NCBI GenBank assembly: GCA_002478575.1
Contig: DLOX01000289.1
Span: 3,497 to 15,003, forward strand
Direction: 5' to 3'
Origin: Sphingomonadales bacterium UBA7473
Lineage (GTDB): Bacteria > Pseudomonadota > Alphaproteobacteria > Sphingomonadales > Sphingomonadaceae
DNA length: 11,507 bases
In this document: positions 5,879 to 11,507 of the stretch, piece by piece
Layout of the letters: each line of letters opens with the position of its first letter
Position numbering within the stretch: the stretch's first letter is position 1
Position numbers and translations under genes: made by a program
The notes under the pieces: model-generated
The model's input: only the letters and a program-made list of their open reading frames with translations
Database searches by the model: none
What the model was told of the DNA's origin: nothing

Positions 5879-6455
5879 CGTGCTTAAGCTCTTCAACAAA
5901 AAGCGGTTTTTCAACAATCCAGTTTCGCTCTGTCAAAATCGCGTGAAGCGGCGCATCCCAAGGGTCTAGCGGGAGCGAAGGCACTTCCTGGCAGCCCCAA
6001 GCAAGCCCAACCCGGATCGCATGGGGAAAATCCTCAAACGCCCGATCATAATGGGCTGCCCCTTGGCCCAATCGCGCCATGTTGCGATCAAAGCCTAATA
6101 GCGGCGCGAAAATCAGGTCAGGCTTGGCTGGGATTGTCTCGGGCGGCGGTTGGAGAAAGCCAAGCCCGCTCGGCTCCAATCGATCCCCCGGGCGCCAAGG
6201 CCTAAAGATTAACCTGTCCTCTTTCCGCGCCGCCACTGGCAAGCAAAGCGACGCACCTTCTGGCAAGCTATGCCAGAGCAATTCATTGATGTCGCATTCA
6301 AAAGCGGTCGGGCTGTAGGTTGCGATCACGCGCGCATTCGCGATGAGGCCCAGCAATTCTGATGGCATCCATTCGAGCCGATTATGCTTTCTGGATTGCA
6401 CAAAGGCCTTGCGCGTGGCCCTGAGCGATTGACGAAGATGAGCTTTGTCGCTCAT
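5868..6455 (-). CDS. 5-formyltetrahydrofolate cyclo-ligase (195 aa)
   Basis: This enzyme (5,10-methenyltetrahydrofolate synthetase, YgfA/Fau family) uses ATP to convert 5-formyl-THF to 5,10-methenyl-THF, returning the storage folate to one-carbon metabolism in the cytoplasm. The N-terminal K-x-x-LRQSLRATR helix is typical. DLIFAPLLGFDRNMARLGQG at 113-132 followed by AAHYDR is the family signature; the usual G-x-G-G-Y/H-YDR reads GQGAAHYDR here. The C-terminal DAPLHAILTE is also conserved. The frame stays open upstream into the 6S RNA gene. I chose the ATG at 6455, which gives a normal-length N terminus; ATGs at 6461 and 6467 (MSMDMSD) are alternatives without a better ribosome binding site. 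The order 6S RNA then cyclo-ligase is the classic ssrS-ygfA arrangement known from many proteobacteria. Confidence 0.9.
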   Translation of the reverse strand: MSDKAHLRQSLRATRKAFVQSRKHNRLEWMPSELLGLIANARVIATYSPTAFECDINELLWHSLPEGASLCLPVAARKEDRLIFRPWRPGDRLEPSGLGFLQPPPETIPAKPDLIFAPLLGFDRNMARLGQGAAHYDRAFEDFPHAIRVGLAWGCQEVPSLPLDPWDAPLHAILTERNWIVEKPLFVEELKHDGH

Positions 6456-6481
6456 GTCCATGCTCATGAATATTTGGGGTT

Positions 6482-6640
6482 GGCGGACCCACCTTGGCCG
6501 TTTGCCGGAATATCCACTGACGCCAGGTACGTCAGGTGGGAACCAGATAAGACGGACCACGGTCCGCCCAGGGCCAGCCCCCATGGATTGTGAATCGCCT
6601 CAGGGATGTTCGCATAAGCGCGCACCAGGCAGGATCCGCC
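6482..6640 (-). ncRNA. ssrS: 6S RNA
   Basis: About 159 nt between zapA and the cyclo-ligase gene, the conserved location of 6S RNA. On the minus strand the two ends, GGCGGATCC and GGGTCCGCC, form a long closing stem that continues with interruptions to CTGG/CCAAG. The middle contains a terminal hairpin with GGCGGACC/GGTCCGTC arms. The 3' side carries a small perfect hairpin, CTGACG/CGTCAG (6517-6535), within what would be the central bubble. This is the expected shape of an RNA that mimics an open promoter and binds sigma70-RNA polymerase in stationary phase. A promoter with correct spacing places +1 at about 6640-6641. No T-tract follows, so the 3' end is probably made by processing from a longer ssrS-cyclo-ligase transcript. 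The ends are approximate by a few bases. Confidence 0.88.
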
Positions 6641-6647
6641 ACCTGCC

Positions 6648-6676
6648 AATATAGGCCTAACCATTACCATTCTCAA
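6648..6676 (-). promoter_or_regulatory. Sigma70-type promoter of 6S RNA, overlapping the end of zapA
   Basis: On the minus strand TTGAGA (6671-6676) and TATATT (6648-6653) are separated by exactly 17 bp. The predicted start falls 7-8 nt after the -10, at the first bases of the 6S closing stem. The -35 and part of the spacer lie inside the last codons of zapA, and the spacer spans its stop codon. The spacing and the match to the RNA 5' end make this the best-supported promoter in the window. Confidence 0.72.
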
Positions 6677-6971
6677 GCTTTGTCGCCAAAGCCTCTAAAC
6701 GCTCTACAAGAGGCAAGAGCGGGGTGAGGTCTAATCGGAGCGAAGCAGGCGCGGCAGCGTTCGCATGGGCAGCACCGTCCTGGAGCTCATCCGCGAGCAA
6801 AATCGCCGTTAGCAGCAATTGCCTTACTTCACTGACATTGCCGACCGAGCGAATGACATCTTCCGCTTTCTGATCCACCTTAGCGGCGAGGCTCAGCAAA
6901 TGCGCTTCTTCGCCGTCGCGGCACGCAACGGTATAACTATTCCCGCCAATCTTGAAGGAGGCTTGACCCAT
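6657..6971 (-). CDS. zapA: Cell division protein ZapA (104 aa)
   Basis: ZapA binds FtsZ and bundles its protofilaments at mid-cell. The N-terminal ZapA domain (about 1-60) shows the usual beta hairpin FKIGGNSYTVACRDGEE, then helix LLSLAAKVDQKAEDVIRS. The C-terminal part (LTPLLPLVERLEALATKLEN) has a heptad pattern suited to the coiled coil that makes the family's tetramers. The length is normal. The start codon overlaps the preceding gene's stop by one base (TAATG), so the two are translationally coupled. The 3' end contains the 6S RNA promoter. Position next to ssrS and the cyclo-ligase gene is the conserved proteobacterial order and supports the call. Confidence 0.92.
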   Translation of the reverse strand: MGQASFKIGGNSYTVACRDGEEAHLLSLAAKVDQKAEDVIRSVGNVSEVRQLLLTAILLADELQDGAAHANAAAPASLRLDLTPLLPLVERLEALATKLENGNG

Positions 6972-7168
6972 TAGGCGTCTCCCGATTGTTGGCGAGTAAT
7001 CACCCCATCAAGCGCGGCGACCGTCTCTCGCACTTCGGCGCGTAACGCGTCGTGACGCGCTTGAAGGTCCGCATCAGCGGCAGGTGATTTGGCGGGCAAA
7101 GCCCGTTCGATCCGCTCTACAGCAGCTGAAAGCCTCGCCATGAGGGCGGGAAAGTCTTGGGCGCTCAT
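6971..7168 (-). CDS. Small coiled-coil protein upstream of zapA (65 aa)
   Basis: A short, highly charged, Ala-rich protein without signal peptide or membrane segment. Two helical stretches with heptad-like spacing, FPALMARLSAAVERIERAL and LQARHDALRAEVRETVAALD, are joined by a Pro/Ala-rich turn at about 26-30. The stop TAA overlaps the ATG of zapA by one base, so it is translated with ZapA and may work with the divisome, for example as a ZapA-binding or ZapB-like coiled coil. That is inferred only from position and shape. I do not recognise a named family; some alphaproteobacteria carry similar short coiled-coil ORFs (DUF4164-like) beside zapA. The start ATG at 7168 follows AAGG about 7 nt upstream. 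Confidence 0.75.
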   Translation of the reverse strand: MSAQDFPALMARLSAAVERIERALPAKSPAADADLQARHDALRAEVRETVAALDGVITRQQSGDA

Positions 7169-7291
7169 ACCTTTGCCTTAGCGAGCTAATCTGAAAAGGG
7201 AAATCAGGGTAAAAGGCTGTAGTGTAAAGGGCTTCCAGAGCCGCCTGCGGTTGACGCCGCGCCTCGTCCGCGACAAAGGAACGGCGCTTGT

Positions 7292-7317
7292 CTCGACGAG
7301 TCGAGTGCCTCTTTTTT
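7292..7317 (+). promoter_or_regulatory. Hairpin plus T6 in the tkt leader, possible attenuator
   Basis: CTCGA and TCGAG (7292-7296, 7301-7305) pair around the loop CGAG and are followed, after six bases, by TTTTTT at 7312-7317. This lies 22 nt before the tkt start codon. The five-pair stem is short and the T-tract is offset, so as a terminator it is weak. As DNA, CTCGAC-GA-GTCGAG is also a 6-bp-arm palindrome that could bind a regulator of the tkt-gap-pgk operon. Confidence 0.35.
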
Positions 7318-7328
7318 GTCCATTCATC

Positions 7329-7334
7329 GAAGGA
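7329..7334 (+). promoter_or_regulatory. Ribosome binding site fixing the tkt start
   Basis: GAAGGA lies 5 nt before the ATG at 7340. This favours that codon over an in-frame TTG at 7316, which would put the T-tract at the initiation site and add eight residues not expected in transketolase. Confidence 0.75.
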
Positions 7335-7339
7335 CCGCC

Positions 7340-9307
7340 ATGACTGCTCAGCCACAAATGCTTGCCAATGCCATCCGGGCGCTGGCGATGGATGCGGTTC
7401 AAGCGGCCAATAGCGGCCATCCTGGTATGCCCATGGGTATGGCTGATGTTGCAACGGTGCTTTTTTCCAAATATCTGAAATTTGATCCTTCTCAGCCAAA
7501 ATGGGCGGATCGGGATCGGTTCGTGCTGTCAGCAGGCCATGGATCCATGTTGGCTTATGCGCTGCTCCACCTGACCGGCTATGCCAAACCAACGATGGAT
7601 GATATTCGCAATTTCCGGCAGCTCCATAGCCCTTGCGCAGGTCATCCCGAGAATTTTGAGCTGGAAGGCGTCGAAACGACGACGGGTCCATTGGGGCAGG
7701 GGCTTGCGTCTGCAGTTGGGATGGCGATTGCGGAGCGGCATTTGAATTCCCAATATGGTGATGATTTGGTCGATCATCGCACCTGGGTGGTTGCTGGCGA
7801 TGGATGCCTGATGGAAGGCATCAACCATGAAGCCATTGGCTTAGCCGGGCATTTGGGCCTTGGGCGATTGATCGTGTTTTGGGACGATAACCGCATCACT
7901 ATCGATGGTGCGGTTGATCTATCGTCCAGCGAAGATGTGAAGGCGCGCTATGCTGCGACTGGCTGGCATGTCGAAAGTTGCGATGGCCATGACTTTGTCG
8001 ACATTGATCGGGCGATCCAAGCCGCAATGGCCGATGGTCGTCCTTCGCTGATCGCATGTAAAACGTTGATCGGAAAGGGCGCACCCAACAAGCAAGGCAC
8101 GTCTGCGACCCATGGTTCGCCATTGGGCGCCGATGAAGTGGCCGCCGCGCGGGAAGCTATGGGATGGGCATCGCCAGCGTTTGAAATCCCCGCTGACATT
8201 GCTGCGGAATGGAAGGAATTTGGTTCGCGAGGGAGCGCGATTCGTGCCGAATGGGATCAGCACCTTTCGACGAATGCTCAAGGCGCTGAGTTCAAGCGCC
8301 GCATGGCGGGCGAACTGCCCGCCGACAATGGCATTGCTACTCATCTTGCGAGCTTGATCGAAGCACCGCAAAAGGTTGCGACGCGCAAATCCTCTGAAAT
8401 GGCACTGGCAGCGCTTACGGCAGCGCTTCCGGAAATGGTCGGGGGCTCAGCAGACCTGACCGGATCGAACCTGACCAAAACCAAATCGACGGTTCCCATG
8501 ACGCGCGCCGACTATTCGGGTCGCTACATCAACTATGGCATTCGCGAATTTGGCATGGCAGCTGCCATGAACGGCATGGCGCTTCACGGCGGGATCATCC
8601 CCTATGGTGGGACTTTCCTTGTGTTTGCTGACTATTGCCGCGCTGCCATTCGCTTGTCGGCCATTCAGCAAGCGCGCGTCATCTACGTCATGACGCATGA
8701 CAGCATTGGCGTCGGCGAAGATGGTCCGACCCACCAACCGGTCGAGCATGTTGCGTCACTGCGCATCATGCCCAATGTCCGCGTTTTCAGGCCCTGCGAT
8801 TCGATTGAAACAGCTGAGGCTTGGGCGCTTTCGGTGGCGCATGATCAAGGGCCTTCAGTGCTTGCGCTTACCCGCCAGAACCTGCCGCAGTTGCGAACGG
8901 ATGCGTCGGAGAACCTAACTGCCAAGGGCGGCTATCGCTTGGTGGCAGCTAAGGCAGCTCGCAAAGTTGTTCTCATCGCAACAGGCTCGGAAGTTGAGCT
9001 TGCAACCAAGGTTGCGGACGTGCTCGAAGGGCAGGGGATTGGCGCGGATATCGTCTCCATGCCCTGCTGCGAATTGTTTGATAAGCAGAATGCGGCTTAC
9101 CGCGCTGACATTCTCCCCGCTGACGCGCTCCTCGTTTCCATTGAAGCAGGCGTCACGTTCGGGTGGCAACGCTATACTGGATTAAATGGCCTCAATATCG
9201 GACTAGACAGTTTCGGCGCATCTGCTCCAGCAGATCAATTGTTTAAGCATTTTGGCTTTACGGCAGAGGCCATTGTTCCTCAAATTCTCACCAAGCTTGG
9301 GGCCTGA
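7340..9307 (+). CDS. tkt: Transketolase (655 aa)
   Basis: Thiamine-diphosphate enzyme that moves two-carbon ketol units between sugar phosphates, linking the non-oxidative pentose phosphate pathway to glycolysis. The N-terminal half shows SGHPGMPMG (His27), SAGHGSM (His67), and TTTGPLGQG. The TPP/metal motif runs GDGCLMEG at 153-160 through WDDN (Asn184). The pyrimidine-binding half has the NYGIREFGMAAAMNGMALHG stretch with the Glu that activates TPP, then HDSIGVGEDGPTHQP. The C-terminal domain carries ATGSEVELA and IEAGVTFGW. The length is normal for the family, with no frameshift. It leads the tkt-gap-pgk operon, with a leader that may carry an attenuator-like hairpin. Only 26 nt separate its stop from gap. 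Confidence 0.97.
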   Translation: MTAQPQMLANAIRALAMDAVQAANSGHPGMPMGMADVATVLFSKYLKFDPSQPKWADRDRFVLSAGHGSMLAYALLHLTGYAKPTMDDIRNFRQLHSPCAGHPENFELEGVETTTGPLGQGLASAVGMAIAERHLNSQYGDDLVDHRTWVVAGDGCLMEGINHEAIGLAGHLGLGRLIVFWDDNRITIDGAVDLSSSEDVKARYAATGWHVESCDGHDFVDIDRAIQAAMADGRPSLIACKTLIGKGAPNKQGTSATHGSPLGADEVAAAREAMGWASPAFEIPADIAAEWKEFGSRGSAIRAEWDQHLSTNAQGAEFKRRMAGELPADNGIATHLASLIEAPQKVATRKSSEMALAALTAALPEMVGGSADLTGSNLTKTKSTVPMTRADYSGRYINYGIREFGMAAAMNGMALHGGIIPYGGTFLVFADYCRAAIRLSAIQQARVIYVMTHDSIGVGEDGPTHQPVEHVASLRIMPNVRVFRPCDSIETAEAWALSVAHDQGPSVLALTRQNLPQLRTDASENLTAKGGYRLVAAKAARKVVLIATGSEVELATKVADVLEGQGIGADIVSMPCCELFDKQNAAYRADILPADALLVSIEAGVTFGWQRYTGLNGLNIGLDSFGASAPADQLFKHFGFTAEAIVPQILTKLGA

Positions 9308-9333
9308 TCCCAGACAGACAACAGGAGTATTTC

Positions 9334-10341
9334 ATGACAAAAGTAGCCATCAACGGCTTTGGCCGGATCGGTCGCCTTGTTGCTCGCGCGATCCTAGAGC
9401 GCCCTGATTGCGGGCTAGAGCTGGTTGCCATCAATGACCTTGCCGACGCCAAATCCAACGCAATACTGTTCAAGCGCGACAGCGTCCATGGACCTTTCCC
9501 TGGTACAGTTGAAGCTGATGGCAATGACATCATCGTCAATGGCAAGCGCATCCATGTGACCGCAGAGCGGGACCCCGCAAACCTGCCACACGCGGCCAAT
9601 GGCGTGGATATCGCTTTGGAATGCACGGGCTTCTTCACAGACTCTGAAAGCGCAGGCAAGCATCTCGCCGCTGGCGCCAAACGCGTGTTGATCTCGGCTC
9701 CTGCCAAGGGTGTGGACCTGACCGTGGTTTACGGCGTGAACCATGACAAGCTGACAGCTGATCATATCATCGTCTCCAACGCCAGCTGCACCACCAACTG
9801 CTTGGCCCCTGTTGCCAAGGTGCTGAATGACAGCGTCGGCATTGAACGCGGCCTGATGACCACGGTGCACGCCTATACCAATGATCAGAAGATCCTTGAT
9901 CAAATCCACCCTGACATGCGCCGCGCCCGTGCCGCTGCTATGTCGATGATCCCAACGACGACCGGTGCTGCGCGCGCCGTGGGTGAAGTATTGCCTGAAT
10001 TGAAGGGCAAGCTCGATGGTTCGGCGATCCGCGTGCCAACACCCAATGTCAGCTTGGTTGACCTGACCTTCACGCCAAAGCGCGATACGACGAAGGATGA
10101 GATCAACGCGATCCTAAAGGCGGCTTCGGAAAGCGATCCGTTGAAGGGCGTCTTGGCCTTCACCGATGAGCCTTTGGTGTCGATCGATTTGAACCATGTC
10201 GCAGCGAGCTCAACAGTCGACAGCCTTGAGACGACTGTTCTCGATGGCAAGCTCGTCCGCGTCGTCAGCTGGTATGACAATGAATGGGGCTTCTCCAATC
10301 GCATGGTCGATACGGCTGGGGCCATGGGCAAGTTGATCTAA
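9334..10341 (+). CDS. gap: Glyceraldehyde-3-phosphate dehydrogenase, type I (335 aa)
   Basis: Oxidises and phosphorylates glyceraldehyde 3-phosphate to 1,3-bisphosphoglycerate, the substrate of the next gene's product. The Rossmann fingerprint INGFGRIGR is at 6-14. Asp35 in VAINDL sits where an acidic residue selects NAD+ over NADP+. The active site is SNASCTTNCLAP with catalytic Cys152, and His179 lies in TTVHAYTND. TTTGAARAVGEVLPEL and WYDNEWGFSNR are the expected phosphate-site and C-terminal motifs. AGGAG lies 6 nt before the ATG. The length is typical. It is in one operon with tkt and pgk, consistent with use in lower glycolysis (below the Entner-Doudoroff split) or in gluconeogenesis. 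Confidence 0.97.
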   Translation: MTKVAINGFGRIGRLVARAILERPDCGLELVAINDLADAKSNAILFKRDSVHGPFPGTVEADGNDIIVNGKRIHVTAERDPANLPHAANGVDIALECTGFFTDSESAGKHLAAGAKRVLISAPAKGVDLTVVYGVNHDKLTADHIIVSNASCTTNCLAPVAKVLNDSVGIERGLMTTVHAYTNDQKILDQIHPDMRRARAAAMSMIPTTTGAARAVGEVLPELKGKLDGSAIRVPTPNVSLVDLTFTPKRDTTKDEINAILKAASESDPLKGVLAFTDEPLVSIDLNHVAASSTVDSLETTVLDGKLVRVVSWYDNEWGFSNRMVDTAGAMGKLI

Positions 10342-10345
10342 GCCG

Positions 10346-11507
10346 ATGAGCTTCAAAACCCTCGACGATATGGGCGACCTTACGGGCCAGCGCGTGCTGG
10401 TCCGTGAGGATTTGAATGTTCCCATTGCCGATGGCGTGGTGACAGATGCAACCCGATTAGAAGCCACAGTCGCCACTTTGTCGGAGCTGTCAGACTGCGG
10501 TGCCAAAGTGCTCGTGCTGGCTCATTTCGGGCGGCCGAAAGGGAAGCCCGTCGCCGAGATGTCTTTGGCGCCCATCGTTCCAGCGCTGGCCGCTGTGCTG
10601 GGCCGGGATGTTGGTTTTCTTGCCGATTGTCAGGGTGATGAAGTCGCGGCATCCGTCGCGGCGTTGGCACCAGGTTCGATCACTGTCCTCGAAAACACCC
10701 GCTTCCATGCTGGTGAAGAGACGAATGATGCTGGCCTGATCGCGGAAATGGCAAAGCTTGGCGACGCTTATGTCAACGACGCCTTTTCCGCTGCTCATCG
10801 TGCCCATGCCTCTACAGAGGGCTTGGCGCATGTTCTCCCGGCCTTTGCGGGTCGCGCGATGGAAGCTGAATTGAAGGCGCTGGAAAAGGCCTTGGGAAGT
10901 CCTGAGAAGCCCGTCGCGGCTGTGGTGGGTGGAGCCAAGGTCTCAACCAAGCTTGATGTGTTGAAGCATCTTGTGGCGCGGGTTGATCATCTGATCATCG
11001 GCGGTGGCATGGCCAACACCTTCCTCGCGGCACGCGGCGTCAATGTCGGCAAGTCTTTGTGCGAGCATGATCTGGCTGCGACTGCCGAAGAAATCCTCGA
11101 TGCTGCAGACAAAGCGGGTTGCACGGTGCATCTGCCCTATGATGTTGTTGTTGCTAAGGAGTTTGCGCCTAACCCGCCGACGCGGACGGTGAATGTGCAT
11201 GAAGTCGCGGCTGACGAAATGATCTTGGACGTTGGTCCGGCGGCCGTTGAGGCGCTGTCCGATGTGCTCAAGAACTGCCGCACTTTGGTGTGGAATGGCC
11301 CAATGGGCGCGTTTGAAACGCCGCCTTTTGACATGGCAACCGTTGGCCTCGCCCGGATGGCCGCTGCTCTAACCAAGGATGGCTCGTTGGTCTCAGTGGC
11401 GGGTGGTGGCGACACTGTCGCGGCCCTCAACCATGCTGGGGTGGCTGATGATTTCACCTTCGTCTCTACCGCTGGCGGGGCCTTCCTTGAATGGATGGAA
11501 GGCCGCG
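10346..11507 (+). CDS. pgk: Phosphoglycerate kinase, C terminus beyond window
   Basis: Transfers phosphate from 1,3-bisphosphoglycerate to ADP. The frame is open from the ATG at 10346 to the window end (387 codons). Visible motifs are VLVREDLNVP near the N terminus, AHFGRPKGK (substrate site), LENTRFHAGEE, and NDAFSAAHRAHAS. Further on are GGAKVSTKLDVLKHL, WNGPMGAFE and GGGDTVAAL (nucleotide side), then STAGGAFLEWMEGR. The family is usually about 390-400 residues, so roughly a dozen residues are missing and this is a window cut, not a truncation. The start is 4 nt after the gap stop, so it is read from the same mRNA. In the first motif, VRED replaces the common VRVD; the key Asp and Asn are kept. 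Confidence 0.96.
   Translation, partial: MSFKTLDDMGDLTGQRVLVREDLNVPIADGVVTDATRLEATVATLSELSDCGAKVLVLAHFGRPKGKPVAEMSLAPIVPALAAVLGRDVGFLADCQGDEVAASVAALAPGSITVLENTRFHAGEETNDAGLIAEMAKLGDAYVNDAFSAAHRAHASTEGLAHVLPAFAGRAMEAELKALEKALGSPEKPVAAVVGGAKVSTKLDVLKHLVARVDHLIIGGGMANTFLAARGVNVGKSLCEHDLAATAEEILDAADKAGCTVHLPYDVVVAKEFAPNPPTRTVNVHEVAADEMILDVGPAAVEALSDVLKNCRTLVWNGPMGAFETPPFDMATVGLARMAAALTKDGSLVSVAGGGDTVAALNHAGVADDFTFVSTAGGAFLEWMEGR

Larger units (their letters stand above)
7169..7339. promoter_or_regulatory. Divergent promoter region between the zapA operon and tkt
   Basis: 171 bp separate the two divergent operons and must hold both promoters. TTGACG at 7251-7256 is the only good plus-strand -35 match, but no -10 follows at 16-18 bp. 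On the minus strand TTTACA near 7230 with TGATTT 16 bp on is a weak candidate for the zapA operon. I assign neither with confidence. Confidence 0.4.

Noticed and set aside
6456..6584. 43-codon N-terminal extension of the cyclo-ligase
   Set aside because: The extension is encoded by the 6S RNA gene and does not resemble the family's N terminus.
7074..7691. 205-codon minus-strand frame opposite the start of tkt
   Set aside because: It overlaps tkt and the small coiled-coil gene, has no domain resemblance, and is explained as a shadow frame.

Overview
The window looks like chromosomal DNA of an alphaproteobacterium, most likely a member of the Sphingomonadales. The evidence is the conserved block coiled-coil ORF / zapA / 6S RNA (ssrS) / 5-formyl-THF cyclo-ligase facing tkt-gap-pgk, an alphaproteobacterial DUF2842 gene, TTGACA-type promoter elements and moderately high GC. 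The family level is inference from remembered gene order and protein style; no search was run.

Left part, 1-5298, minus strand: four consecutive genes for exported proteins of the DUF11 / 'conserved repeat' Ig-like type, transcribed right to left (called A, B, C and D here). A (337 aa) and C (351 aa) are paralogues with the same layout. B (155 aa) is a small secreted DUF11-like protein between them. D (at least 869 aa, running off the left edge) is a large multidomain surface protein. All four begin with a signal peptide, and the gaps are 20, 71 and 60 nt. A strong hairpin sits between C and D. No function is known to me for this cassette, and it is the least explained part of the window.

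Middle, 5299-5674: a 299-bp divergent intergenic region with two perfect palindromes and a promoter-like TTGACA, then tRNA-Asp(GTC) on the plus strand. The 3' end of the tRNA overlaps, head to head, the last 12 bp of the DUF2842 gene.

5663-7168, minus strand: in order of transcription, a small coiled-coil protein, zapA (cell division), the 6S RNA with its own well-formed promoter embedded in the end of zapA, 5-formyltetrahydrofolate cyclo-ligase, and a DUF2842 membrane protein. The coding genes overlap at start/stop junctions, as in a compact operon.

7169-11507, plus strand: a divergent intergenic region with a hairpin/T-tract in the tkt leader, then tkt, gap and pgk, closely spaced and evidently co-transcribed. 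They supply the pentose-phosphate and lower-glycolysis steps. pgk is cut by the window end a few residues before its expected C terminus.

I see no insertion sequence, phage gene, CRISPR array or integration site.
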